Source: Gemmatimonadota bacterium (GTDB lineage Bacteria; Latescibacterota; UBA2968; UBA8231). From it: 64,000 nucleotides of DNA. A model generated the notes under the pieces. The model had not been told where the DNA came from. It did not search any database and was given only the letters and a program-made list of their open reading frames with translations. The position numbers and the translations under genes were made by a program. Shown in pieces: positions 36,424 to 45,453 of the stretch; position 1 is the stretch's first letter, and every line of letters starts with the position of its first letter. The stretch lies in contig JABHDC010000215.1 in the NCBI GenBank assembly GCA_018673255.1, forward strand, positions 1-64,000, read 5' to 3'.

Positions 36424-37344
36424 CTACAGCTTTCCCTGGTAGATCTTGATGACGGAACCCAACAGCTCGAGCGCTTCAGAACGCTCGCGCTGGAAGGCAT
36501 TACGCCCCATGATCGAACCGAAGCCGCCGCCATCGCGAATGCCGCGAATCTCCTCCAACACGGCATCGGTCCCCTTGGCGGCACCACCTGAGAAGATCGT
36601 GACCCGACGTCCGTCGAAGGCCGACTTGATCACGTGCTCGATGCGCTTGGGAAGCGTATCGGTCTCGACACCGGCCTTCTCGTACGTCTTGCGAGCTTCG
36701 CCCTGCTCAACGAAGTCATCTGGTGGCTTGACCTTGATGATGTTGGCACCCATCTGTGCGGCGATCTGCGCGGCGTAGGCGGACACGTCGAGGGCTGTTT
36801 CGCCCTCCTTGCTGATGTCGGATCCCCGCGGGTAGGACCATACGACCACGGCCAGACCGTGACGCTTGGCCTCTTCGGTGAGTGCCTGCAGCTTCTCGTA
36901 CATCACCACGCGATGCATGGATCCCGGATACACCGTATAACCGATGGCCGCACAGCCGATACGCAGTGCCGCTTCCACCGAACCGGTCACGGCCTGCAGT
37001 GGGTCCTTGTCAGAACTCAAATTCTCACGATTGTTGACCTTCATGATCAACGGCAGATCGCCGGCGTAGTCACGCGCGCCCGCCTCCAGGAATCCAAGAG
37101 GCGCCGCATAGGCACTCAGACCGGCATCGATGGCCAGTTCGAAGTGGTAGCGGGGATCAAAACCACCCGGGTTCGGGATGAAGGTCCGCGCAGGGCCGTG
37201 CTCAACCCCCTGATCGACGGGCAAGATCACGAGTTTTCCCGTGCCGCCGAGTTTTCCCTGATTCAGGATGCGAGCCAGGTTCGTCAGCGTACCCGGGTTG
37301 TCGGATCCATACCAACTCAGGATCTCACGGATACGGCGTTTCAT
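36424..37344 (-). CDS. fbaB: Class I fructose-bisphosphate aldolase (FbaB/DhnA type)
   Basis: Schiff-base aldolase of glycolysis and gluconeogenesis. The 306-residue protein has PVDQGVEHGP near residue 43, the catalytic lysine in ANIIKVKPP, and the phosphate-binding FSGGAAKG. ATG 37344 has AAAGG 7 nt upstream; a TTG one codon earlier also reads in frame. Unlike the zinc class II enzyme it needs no metal. It belongs to the - strand central-carbon operon, 15 bp after glk. Confidence 0.92.
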   Translation of the reverse strand: MKRRIREILSWYGSDNPGTLTNLARILNQGKLGGTGKLVILPVDQGVEHGPARTFIPNPGGFDPRYHFELAIDAGLSAYAAPLGFLEAGARDYAGDLPLIMKVNNRENLSSDKDPLQAVTGSVEAALRIGCAAIGYTVYPGSMHRVVMYEKLQALTEEAKRHGLAVVVWSYPRGSDISKEGETALDVSAYAAQIAAQMGANIIKVKPPDDFVEQGEARKTYEKAGVETDTLPKRIEHVIKSAFDGRRVTIFSGGAAKGTDAVLEEIRGIRDGGGFGSIMGRNAFQRERSEALELLGSVIKIYQGKL

Positions 37345-37359
37345 CAATGTGCCTTTCTG

Positions 37360-38352
37360 CTAGGGATGTTCAGCCTGTCGTGCGCCGTAGTACGCGGCAC
37401 CCAGCAAGCCAATTCGATCGTTGCGTATGATGTGCACCGGAATTCGGTGCAGGATATCGGAGACCCGACCCTTCTCTGCGAAGGCAGCCATGAACGTGCC
37501 GTCGCAGAGTTTGTCGGCAATCTTGGGCGCAATGCCACCCCCGATGAACACGCCACCAGTGGCCAGGAACTTCAGCGCCAGATTGCCGGCTTCGGCCCCA
37601 TAGAGCGAGACGAACAGATCCAGTGCCTGGGAGGCCAACTCGCAGTGTCCGGAGGTGGCCGCCTCGGAGATGATCCGTGCGCCTTCATCTGAACCGGCCA
37701 GCTGCTCCCGCAGCCAGTCGGGCTCCTGTCCCCGGTTCGTGTCGCGCAGGAATTCGTAGATATTGACCAGCCCCATACCCGAGACGACTCGTTCCCAGCT
37801 GACGTGTCCATGAAGCTGGAACAGATAGTCCCACAGCTCTGCTTCCAGGCCTGTTCCCGGTGCAAAGGAGGCATGGCCACCTTCGGATGGCACTGCTGCA
37901 TGCCCCGTGCCAACCCAGGCCAGACCGGCTTCACCCAGACCTGTGCCGGCGGCGATGACGGCGGCATTGCCATTGGGGTCTGGCTCGCCGGCATTGAGCT
38001 GGATCAGATCCTGCGGACCCAGGGCCAGCGTGCCGTAGGCCGTGGCTTCCAGGTCGTTGAGCAGGTCGACATGGGCCACGCCGAGTTGATCGGCAATGGC
38101 GGCCGGGTCAATCGTCCAGGGAAGGTTGACTGGTTTTACCGGTGGTTGTCTCACCGGTCCCGGTACACCGATTACGACGCGATCCGGACGCTCATGGCCG
38201 CATTCACTCAAGAATGCCTGCAGCAACTCGGCCACACCGGGGAAGTCGGTGGAGGCATACCGCGCCGCCTCGACTTCGACCGCACCGGACGGGTCCGGTC
38301 GATACAATCCGACGTAGGTCTTCGTTCCTCCAATGTCTCCGGCCAGGATCAT
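37360..38352 (-). CDS. glk: Glucokinase
   Basis: ATP-dependent glucose phosphorylation to glucose-6-phosphate. The 330-residue protein is of the E. coli Glk type, not ROK: LAGDIGGTKTYVGLY at the start (phosphate loop), the LNDLEATAYG segment with the catalytic aspartate, GTGLGEAGL, and HASFAPGTGLEAELWDYLF. ATG 38352 has the SD GAGGTG and lies 4 nt past the TGA of the full-length zwf frame, so the two would be translationally coupled if zwf were read through. It supplies the substrate for zwf and shows PTS-independent glucose use. Confidence 0.94.
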   Translation of the reverse strand: MILAGDIGGTKTYVGLYRPDPSGAVEVEAARYASTDFPGVAELLQAFLSECGHERPDRVVIGVPGPVRQPPVKPVNLPWTIDPAAIADQLGVAHVDLLNDLEATAYGTLALGPQDLIQLNAGEPDPNGNAAVIAAGTGLGEAGLAWVGTGHAAVPSEGGHASFAPGTGLEAELWDYLFQLHGHVSWERVVSGMGLVNIYEFLRDTNRGQEPDWLREQLAGSDEGARIISEAATSGHCELASQALDLFVSLYGAEAGNLALKFLATGGVFIGGGIAPKIADKLCDGTFMAAFAEKGRVSDILHRIPVHIIRNDRIGLLGAAYYGARQAEHP

Positions 38353-38356
38353 CGGC

Positions 38357-39877
38357 TCACACCTCTTCCCATCGGCGCCATTCCCGGTCGAAGAGTGAGT
38401 CCGCCTCCTTCGGCCCCCAGGTGCCGGCGGGATAACCCGGCACCTGTGTTGCCGAGGCGGCATTCCACGCTTCCAGGATGGGCATCAGTAGTTCCCATGA
38501 CTTCTCAATCCAATCACTGGATGCAAACAGCGTACCGTCGCCGACCAGACAGTCGAGAATGAGGGTTTAGTAGGCTTCCGGGCTGCGACCGCCGAAGTGA
38601 TCGGCGTAGCAGAAGTCCATTTCCACCGTGTCCAACTGCACATCTGGGCCCGGACGCTTGCCACTGAAGGCCAGTGAGATGCCTTCCTCGGGCTGAATCC
38701 GGATCGTCAACGTGCTCGGGCGCAGGCGTTCACCCCCGGTGAAGATCAGATGGGGCGGCTGTTTGAACTGCAGCGTGATGGCACTGGCCCGTCGCGCCAT
38801 GCGCTTCCCGGTGCGCACATAGAAAGGCACGCCCTGCCAGCGCCAGTTGTCGATCGTGAATTCGATGGCGGCAAAGGTCTCCGCGTGGGAGCCTTCCGGC
38901 ACGTCCCGTTCTTGCAGGTAACCGTGACATGTCTGTCCCGCTGCGTCGACACCTGCACTATACTGGCCGCGCACGGCAATCTGATCCACTTGCCCGATAC
39001 TGAAGGGAGACACCGCCTTGAGGACCTTCAATTTCTCGGTGCGAACCGATTCGGCGTCGAATGTCGACGGGGGCTCCATGGCGATGACGCACATGACCTG
39101 CAGGAGATGATTCTGGATCATATCGCGCAGGGCGCCGGACGTGTCGTAGTACCCGGCCCGGTGCTCGACACCCACCGCTTCGGCAGCTGTGATCTGCACG
39201 TGGTCCACGTAGCGCCGATTCCACAGGGGTTCGAACATGGAATTGGCGAGACGGAAGACGAGAAGATTCTGCACTGTCTCTTTACCGAGATAGTGATCGA
39301 TCCGGTAGATCTGATGTTCGTCGAAGACCTCGTGTAGAGACTGGTTGAGACTCCGGGCACTGGTCAGGTCATGACCGAAGGGTTTCTCGACGATGATGCG
39401 GATCCACCCATTGCCGTCCTCCCCTTCCCGGGCCAGACCGGCGGCGCCAAGGCGCTCGACGATATCGAGATAGACCTGGGGTGGCACGGAGCAGTAGTAG
39501 CAGCGATTCCCACCGGTCTCCCGTTGACCGTCGATCTCGCGCAGGCGCTGGTTCAGACGCCGGTAGGTCTCGGGGGCCGACGGGTCACCACTGAGATACT
39601 CGACAGAATCGAGAAAGTCCTCGACCTGTTGTTCGTCTTCGGGTACCAGATCGACGAACTCGTGTAGAGAAGCGCGCATCCGCTCCCGAAACTCCTCGGT
39701 CGTCATCCTCGTCCGTGCTACGCCGATCAGAGCGAAACCATCCGGCAGTCTGCCCTGTCGTAACAGGTGCCAGACGGCCGGCAGCAGCTTGCGTCGGGTC
39801 AGGTCGCCCGATGCACCAAAGATGACCAGAACGCAGGGGTCGGGAATACGGTCAGGGGAGAGAAGGGAGTCGGTCAC
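38357..39877 (-). pseudogene. zwf: Glucose-6-phosphate dehydrogenase interrupted by an in-frame TAA
   Basis: Oxidises glucose-6-phosphate to 6-phosphogluconolactone. Read from GTG 39877 the protein has FGASGDLTRRKL (NADP site), the active-site RIDHYLGKETVQNL and normal sequence up to GGRSPEAY, then TAA (38567-38569) stops it at 436 residues. The same frame continues without further stop for 69 codons with the expected family C-terminus (TLILDCLVGDGTLF, then YPAGTWGPKEAD) to a TGA at 38357-38359, 4 nt from glk. The normal residue at the TAA is Glu (EAYE), so a single G-to-T change (GAA to TAA) explains it. The total, 506 residues, is the usual length. It could be a real nonsense mutation or an assembly error. 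Confidence 0.88.
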
Positions 39878-39888
39878 GGCACTGGCGG

Positions 39889-41025
39889 TCAGGTCCGCCG
39901 CGTGATCGTTGCAGATTCGCTCTCAATGGCAGCCAGCAGCTTGTCGAAGGGTTCGACAAACAGCCGTACGGCGTCAGCTTGAAGCTGGTCTGTGAGCTCC
40001 TTCATGGAGATCCCCGTCGTTGCCAGCGTCTCCATGACGTCGCGAGCCTCATCGACACCTTCTTCGATGGCGGCCTTTGCGACGCCGTGATCACGGAATG
40101 CGTCGTACGTCGCGGCGGGCAAGGTGTTGACTGTCTGAGGACCGATGAGTTCTTCCACGTAGCGGACATCACGATAGGCAGGGTTCTTCACACTCGTACT
40201 GGCCCACAACAGGCGCTGCGGGCGCGCGCCGGCACTGGCAAGGCGTTGCCAGCGATCGGTGGCGATCAGCTCCTGATATGCGGCGTAGGCCAGCTTGGCA
40301 TTGGCGATGGCCACCTGACCCTTCAGGGCCCTCAGGGCGAGGCGATCGTGGGCACTCTGGGTCTGGGGCAGAAGCTCATCGATCAGCTTGTCGACAAGGG
40401 CATCGATGCGGCTGACGAAGAAACTGGCGACGCTGCCCACGCTGGCTACATCGCCACCATTGTTGGCCAGCTGCTCGAGGCCGGCAACATAGGCCTGAGC
40501 CACCTCAACGTAATTCTCCTGCGCAAACAGGAGTGTCACGTTCACATTGATGCCCTGGGCGATCAGCTGCTCGACGGCAGGTACGCCGGCGGGCGTGCCC
40601 GGCACCTTGATCATGACATTGCGTCGACCCACCTCGGTGGCCAGTCGCAGGGCCTCCTCGATCGTGCCCTGCGTGTCGTCGGCCAGATGCGGCGAGACTT
40701 CGAGGGAGACGTAGCCATCCAGACCTTCAGTGCGCTGGTATACGGGCAACATCACGTCCGCGGACCAGCGGATGTCTTCGATGGCGATCGCCTCGTAGAT
40801 CTGCAACGGTTGCAAGCCGGCTAGGGCCAACTGCCGCAGGGCGCCCTGATAGTCATCGGAGCCGGATATGGCCTTCTCGAAGATGGCCGGATTCGACGTC
40901 ATCCCGGACAGTCCATCTTCCTGTATGAGGCGACTCAGTTCGCCGCTGGTGATCATGCTGCGACCGATGTTGTCGTACCAGACGCTCTGGCCCTGCTGGC
41001 CGAGATCGACGAGTGGATTCGACAT
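39889..41025 (-). CDS. tal: Transaldolase
   Basis: Transfers a dihydroxyacetone unit between sugar phosphates in the non-oxidative pentose phosphate path. The 378-residue length marks the long actinobacterial/cyanobacterial-like type. Signatures: GMTSNPAIFEKAI near residue 37, the Schiff-base lysine in NVMIKVPGTPAGVPA and LLWASTSVKNPAY. ATG 41025 is preceded by GAGGAG; the extra upstream frame is not needed. First gene of the - strand operon tal-zwf-glk-fba-HAD, with 11 bp to zwf. Confidence 0.94.
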   Translation of the reverse strand: MSNPLVDLGQQGQSVWYDNIGRSMITSGELSRLIQEDGLSGMTSNPAIFEKAISGSDDYQGALRQLALAGLQPLQIYEAIAIEDIRWSADVMLPVYQRTEGLDGYVSLEVSPHLADDTQGTIEEALRLATEVGRRNVMIKVPGTPAGVPAVEQLIAQGINVNVTLLFAQENYVEVAQAYVAGLEQLANNGGDVASVGSVASFFVSRIDALVDKLIDELLPQTQSAHDRLALRALKGQVAIANAKLAYAAYQELIATDRWQRLASAGARPQRLLWASTSVKNPAYRDVRYVEELIGPQTVNTLPAATYDAFRDHGVAKAAIEEGVDEARDVMETLATTGISMKELTDQLQADAVRLFVEPFDKLLAAIESESATITRRT

Positions 41026-41136
41026 AAAGGACGGCTCCTCATAAAACGGATGCGGCTCGGGTAGGACGCGCGCGAGACTGCAATCCAAGCACTGCCCAGA
41101 GGCAGGTGAGTGAGTGCAGCGGCTGCGTTTCGGGCC

Positions 41137-41142
41137 TATAAT
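41137..41142 (+). promoter_or_regulatory. Candidate -10 element in the tal/epimerase divergent region
   Basis: A perfect TATAAT lies 62 bp before the epimerase start in the 178-bp divergent gap. The -35 region at the right distance (GTGCAG) is poor, so this is tentative. Confidence 0.3.
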
Positions 41143-41203
41143 ATCCCGACTCGGTCCGAGACCGGCAACACGTGCACATGTTTTGGGGCAGGGAGGATTT
41201 CAG

Positions 41204-42130
41204 GTGGCTCGATATCTCGTTACTGGTGGTGCAGGTTTCATCGGTTCGCATCTGTGCGCCCGTCTGGTCGCTGACGGCCATGACGTGCGAGCCCTCGACG
41301 ACCTGTCGAGTGGACACCGCAGCAATCTCGATGGCGTCGATGTAGACCTCATCGTCGGCGATCTGCGTGACAGCGATGCATTGGGCAGCGCTGTCGAGGG
41401 CGCCGACTTCGTCCTCCACCATGCGGCCATCGCTTCGGTGCAGTATTCGGTCGAGCATCCACTGGAAGAGCAGGATGTGAATGTTGTGGGAACGTTGCAG
41501 GTGCTTGAGGCCGCACGCGCCGCGGGTGTCCGACGTGTTGTGTTTGCTGCCTCGGCCGCCGCCTACGGAGCAGATGAGAAAGTTCCGAAGCAGGAGACGA
41601 TGCCGACGGTGCCGATCTCACCCTACGGCCTGTCCAAAGTTGCCGGGGAGCACTACTGCAGGGTCTGGTCGCACGTGTATGAGCTGGAGACGGTCTGCCT
41701 CCGCTACTTCAATATTTTTGGACCCCGACAGGATCCGGCCAGCCCCTACAGCGGCGTCATTTCCATCTTTGCTCGTGCCATGATCGATGGTCGGACTCCA
41801 ACCATCCACGGCGACGGCGAGCAGTCGCGTGACTTCACGTTCGTCGACAATGTGGTGGCTGCCAACATGCTCGCGTGTGCCATGCCGAGCACGGCAGGCG
41901 AGATCTACAACATCGGCTGTGCGCGGGCGATCACAGTCAACGAACTCGTGGCGGCTCTCAATACCTGCCTGGGCAGTGAGCTGAAACCAGACCACATTGA
42001 ATCCCGAGCCGGGGATGTGCGTGTCTCGCTGGCCGACATCTCTGCTGCATCGCAGCAGCTTGGCTATGAGCCCACCACGGCCTTCGAAGAGGGTCTGCGA
42101 CAGACCGTCGACTGGATGCGCGCAAGCTAA
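41204..42130 (+). CDS. NDP-sugar 4-epimerase-like SDR
   Basis: Extended short-chain dehydrogenase of 308 residues, most like UDP-glucose/UDP-N-acetylglucosamine 4-epimerases. It has TGGAGFIGSHL (NAD loop), DDLSSGHRSN (NAD-specific Asp), the catalytic Ser in AASAAAYG and Tyr-Lys in YGLSK, then the substrate segment RYFNIFGPRQDP and SRDFTFVDNVV. GTG 41204 has the SD GGGAGG; the frame upstream is not conserved. Likely provides an epimerised NDP-sugar for surface polysaccharide. Confidence 0.9.
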   Translation: MARYLVTGGAGFIGSHLCARLVADGHDVRALDDLSSGHRSNLDGVDVDLIVGDLRDSDALGSAVEGADFVLHHAAIASVQYSVEHPLEEQDVNVVGTLQVLEAARAAGVRRVVFAASAAAYGADEKVPKQETMPTVPISPYGLSKVAGEHYCRVWSHVYELETVCLRYFNIFGPRQDPASPYSGVISIFARAMIDGRTPTIHGDGEQSRDFTFVDNVVAANMLACAMPSTAGEIYNIGCARAITVNELVAALNTCLGSELKPDHIESRAGDVRVSLADISAASQQLGYEPTTAFEEGLRQTVDWMRAS

Positions 42131-42209
42131 AGCCCCGCGGAATTCCGGCAGTCGTTATCTTCGAGTGATACGTCATTTCGAGTAGAATCTCCTCTCACCA
42201 GCGATTGAT

Positions 42210-43391
42210 ATGGCAGACATCATCGATGGCAAGAAGCGCATACCCTTCATGCGCGGAATGCTCGTCCATCACCTGATCCAGCAAGGATTCGATCACGAGG
42301 CCGCTTATCAGGTCGCCGATGATGTACGCTCTGCCCTGCGTGAGTACAAGGAGGAAGTCAAGCGCGACGAGCTGCTCGAGCTCATTCACAATCTGCTGAG
42401 TCGCGATCACGCAGACCACGATATTCGTGATCTCGTGTTCTGGGAGCCTGTTCCCACATCGATCACCGTCGATCTCGGTGACAGTGCACATCCCTTTTCG
42501 CGTGAGCGACTGGCACACTCGGTTCAGGCGGCCGGCCTGGGCCCCGATGACGCGATGGCCATCGCACGTACTGTGGAGAGCCGTCTCCTCGAACAGCGGC
42601 TTGATCGAGTGAAGAGCGAGCAACTCGGCGAGATGGTCGCCCAGGCCCTGAGTGAGGGGCACGGGGATCGATTTGTCAGCCGCTACCAGGTGTGGCGTGC
42701 CTGGGGGGACATAGGCAAACCGCTCGTCCTCCTCATCGGTGGCGCCTCCGGGGTTGGCAAGACCTCACTCGCCATCAATCTGGCCAATGTGCTCGACATT
42801 CCACGAGTCGTGGCCACCGACGATATCCGTCAGATTCTGCGGCTGACCTTGTCGCAGGAGTTCATGCCATCGATCCACCACTCTTCCTATACCTCCTCTC
42901 GCGGCGTGCAATTGCCGGACATGTCGAGCGAAGACCCCTTGATCACCAGCTTCCGTGATCAGGCGAGGGTTGTCGGTGTCGGTGTGCGTGCCATCATCAG
43001 CCGTTGCATCGAAGAGAACACGAGTGTGATCGTGGATGGTGTCCACCTGATTCCAGGCTTCACCGATCTGAGTCAGTTTGGCGACGATGCGCTGATCATT
43101 CCCATGTGCCTGGCGGTCACAGATCGTCAGGTGTTCAAACAACGTTTCGCACGACGGGCCAAACAATCTCCCAATCGCCCCGAGAAGAGGTATCTCGACA
43201 ACCTCGATCACATTCTCGCCATTCAGCAGCATATTCTTGATGAGAGCGAGGAAGACAACATCCCGGTCATCGAGATCACGACAGTGGAAGATCCCACCAG
43301 CGCGGCGGTCACACTCGTGGCAGAGCGACTGCGCAAAGAGAAGGATGTTCGCCAGCTTACCAAGGGCAATGGCAAGAAGAAGAGGAAGTGA
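42210..43391 (+). CDS. 2-phosphoglycerate kinase-like protein with ATP-cone domain
   Basis: A 393-residue P-loop kinase. The N-terminal 95 residues form an ATP-cone (IPFMRGMLVHHLIQQGFDHE, EVKRDELLELIHNLL), a nucleotide-sensing domain best known from ribonucleotide reductases. The kinase part has Walker A IGGASGVGKTSLA near residue 176 and IIVDGVHLIPG-like Walker B (VIVDGVHLIPG), as in archaeal 2-phosphoglycerate kinase, which makes 2,3-diphosphoglycerate in thermophilic methanogens. The C-terminus is Lys-rich (KKKRK). Bacterial homologues are of unknown role. It is monocistronic to judge from spacing. Confidence 0.82.
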   Translation: MADIIDGKKRIPFMRGMLVHHLIQQGFDHEAAYQVADDVRSALREYKEEVKRDELLELIHNLLSRDHADHDIRDLVFWEPVPTSITVDLGDSAHPFSRERLAHSVQAAGLGPDDAMAIARTVESRLLEQRLDRVKSEQLGEMVAQALSEGHGDRFVSRYQVWRAWGDIGKPLVLLIGGASGVGKTSLAINLANVLDIPRVVATDDIRQILRLTLSQEFMPSIHHSSYTSSRGVQLPDMSSEDPLITSFRDQARVVGVGVRAIISRCIEENTSVIVDGVHLIPGFTDLSQFGDDALIIPMCLAVTDRQVFKQRFARRAKQSPNRPEKRYLDNLDHILAIQQHILDESEEDNIPVIEITTVEDPTSAAVTLVAERLRKEKDVRQLTKGNGKKKRK

Positions 43392-43446
43392 CGGTTTGAC
43401 AGACGATTCAGCGGGGTGCCAAGGCGTACCTCAGGGCTGATTGTCG

Positions 43447-43475
43447 TTGCTCGGCCTCAGAGGCCGGGCTATATT
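43447..43475 (+). promoter_or_regulatory. Candidate promoter for the bactofilin gene
   Basis: TTGCTC (43447-43452) and TATATT (43470-43475) with 17-bp spacing stand 69 bp before the bactofilin ATG. The spacer contains the palindrome GGCCTCAGAGGCC, a possible operator. Confidence 0.35.
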
Positions 43476-43543
43476 GACAACTCAAGCATTAACCGACCTT
43501 TAGAAGCCCTTTTTCGGGCTGATACAGCGACTGGAACCAACAC

Positions 43544-44023
43544 ATGCTGGGCAAGAAGGACAACGGCGCTGTCGCCGGCGGCCAGACCTTGAACACGATC
43601 ATCGGTCGCGGCACGGTCTTTGAGGGCGTCATGAAGGTCGACAACAGCGTCCGGATTGATGGCATCTTCAAGGGCGAGCTGTTGTGCTCCGGCGCATTGA
43701 CGATCAGTCAGTCGGGCGAGGCCTACGCTCATCTTGAAGGGCGAGATATCTACATCAATGGCATCGTACGTGGCACTGTACGTGCCGAGAAGGTGCGCCT
43801 CGACAGCCAGGCGCGTTTCATCGGTGACGTCTACACGGGGGCATTGTCCGTGTCCGAAGGGGCCGTATTCCACGGGAGTTGTTCCATGGAGACGGCGGCA
43901 TCGGAGGTGAAGGAACCGAAGTCGGCTCGAGAAGGTGTCAATGTCCTCTCCATGGATGGCAAGCGCGACGAAGCGGCCCAGACGCTTGAGGTCACTGACG
44001 AGGCTCGGGTCGCCCAAACCTGA
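43544..44023 (+). CDS. Bactofilin family cytoskeletal protein
   Basis: Bactofilins polymerise without nucleotide into membrane-bound filaments that shape cells and place appendages or wall synthesis. The 159-residue protein has the short N-terminal tail, then the beta-helical core with TIIGRGTVFEGVMKVDNSVRID and GRDIYINGIVRGTVRAEKVRL, and a polar C-terminal tail. SD is weak; a small hairpin (AGCCC/GGGCT) lies 22 bp before the ATG. Its neighbour downstream is an isolated flagellin, so a role in flagellar or polar organisation is possible but not shown. Confidence 0.92.
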   Translation: MLGKKDNGAVAGGQTLNTIIGRGTVFEGVMKVDNSVRIDGIFKGELLCSGALTISQSGEAYAHLEGRDIYINGIVRGTVRAEKVRLDSQARFIGDVYTGALSVSEGAVFHGSCSMETAASEVKEPKSAREGVNVLSMDGKRDEAAQTLEVTDEARVAQT

Positions 44024-44238
44024 GTCTAGGGCCTGACCTGAGTAAAGCCTTCCGCCCGGAAGGAAAATACCATCCCCTATTCGTGTCGTGATCCCTCACG
44101 AGCGGATACGATGAAGAGTTCATAACTTATATATTTACAAAGGGTTGCCTGGACGTCTTGTAGGCGGACGCAGGCTCTGGTCTGCTCTTTGCTCGAGACC
44201 CTCAGCGGAGGAATCCCTCCGACAGGAGAATCGAGCAA

Positions 44239-45405
44239 ATGTCTACAGCCAGCCTCAATCACAATACGCACCTGCAGAAAATCCATCGGTCCCTGTCGGT
44301 TCATTCCGCCGGGATGAGTCGGGAGATCCGTCAGTTGTCTTCTGGCCTTCGAGTCGAGCGATCCAGCGACGATCCGGCCAGTCTTGCCCTGGCGGACGGG
44401 ATCCGGTCGGAAGTACGTGCCATGACCGAGGGCACCCGCAACATCCAGCAGACGTTCTCATTGTTGCAGGTAGCCGATGGCTCCCTTAATGAGATCTCAG
44501 CGATGGTCAATCGCATGCGGACGCTGGCCATGCAGGCCGGTTCGTCCATCTTCAACGATGTCGACCGTCAGAACATCAACTCAGAATTCGAGCAACTGCG
44601 CGAAGAGATCGATCGCATCGCCAGTGCGACCACATACAACGGTCGTGAGCTGCTCACTGGTGGCAACAATGAGATCGGCGCCGATTCCAGTGCTGTGGAT
44701 CTGGCCGGTACGACGGGCCTCTCCGATATCCGCGTCGATGATGCCATCCCGGGGACATACACATTTGTCGACGAGCCCGGTGACGGCCTGTTGTCGATCG
44801 GGAATGGTGTGCAAACGCAGACCGTCAATATCGCCGACCAACTGCATGAAGACGGGAATGTCGGCGACGGTGAGAACTTCCCCGTGATCTTCGATCGGCT
44901 GGGAATCCGGGTCTCCCTCTCCGGGGCCAATGTTGTGGACGCCCAGGGCACGTATGCCGATGGCGCGCTCGACGGGCAGCAACTCGTTGTCGAAGAGAAG
45001 ACAGGTCTGACCTTTCAGGTCGGTCCCTCAGAGGCCAGCAACGACGTGAGTCGCTTGGAAATCAAGGACATGAGGGCCAACAGTCACGTACTGAATCTCG
45101 CCAGCATCTCGATCGTCACGATCGAAGATGCCCACAATGCACTGGAGCCGTTGGGCCTAGCGATCCAGTCGGTCACTGAGGAGCGCAATCGCCTTGGCGC
45201 ATTCCAGAATCGTCTGCAATTGAGCATCGCGACCAGCGAAGCCGTCGTGGAGCGTATGGTCAGTACAGAATCGGAGATTCGCGAGGTCGATGTCGCGCGT
45301 GCCGTGGCCGGGTTGACTCGGTCCCAGATTCTGTCACAGGTGGCCACGCGGGTTGCGACGGAGGCGGACACCGATATCGAGCGTATCCTCTCCCTGTTGG
45401 CCTGA
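44239..45405 (+). CDS. Flagellin
   Basis: Structural subunit of the flagellar filament, 388 residues. The helical D0/D1 ends are conserved: N-terminal SGLRVERSSDDPASLALAD and NIQQTFSLLQVADGSLNEI, and the C-terminal RLGAFQNRLQLSI with RSQILSQVATRVATEAD. The central part (residues about 140-290) is variable surface sequence. ATG 44239 has the SD ACAGGAGAA. I did not find a sigma-28 promoter in the 215-bp upstream gap. No other flagellar gene is in the window, so motility cannot be concluded. Confidence 0.93.
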   Translation: MSTASLNHNTHLQKIHRSLSVHSAGMSREIRQLSSGLRVERSSDDPASLALADGIRSEVRAMTEGTRNIQQTFSLLQVADGSLNEISAMVNRMRTLAMQAGSSIFNDVDRQNINSEFEQLREEIDRIASATTYNGRELLTGGNNEIGADSSAVDLAGTTGLSDIRVDDAIPGTYTFVDEPGDGLLSIGNGVQTQTVNIADQLHEDGNVGDGENFPVIFDRLGIRVSLSGANVVDAQGTYADGALDGQQLVVEEKTGLTFQVGPSEASNDVSRLEIKDMRANSHVLNLASISIVTIEDAHNALEPLGLAIQSVTEERNRLGAFQNRLQLSIATSEAVVERMVSTESEIREVDVARAVAGLTRSQILSQVATRVATEADTDIERILSLLA

Positions 45406-45453
45406 GCCACACAGAAGGCGGTCTGTGGCGCCCAGTCCACAGATACACCGGGT

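Noticed and set aside
36634..37692. 352-codon + strand frame across fba and glk
   Set aside because: Antisense to two clear enzymes; no domain, no SD.
39979..40824. 281-codon + strand frame across tal
   Set aside because: Antisense to transaldolase, no recognisable feature.
44024..44238. Sigma-28 promoter before flagellin
   Set aside because: A TAAAG at 44043 is not followed by GCCGATAA at the right distance.
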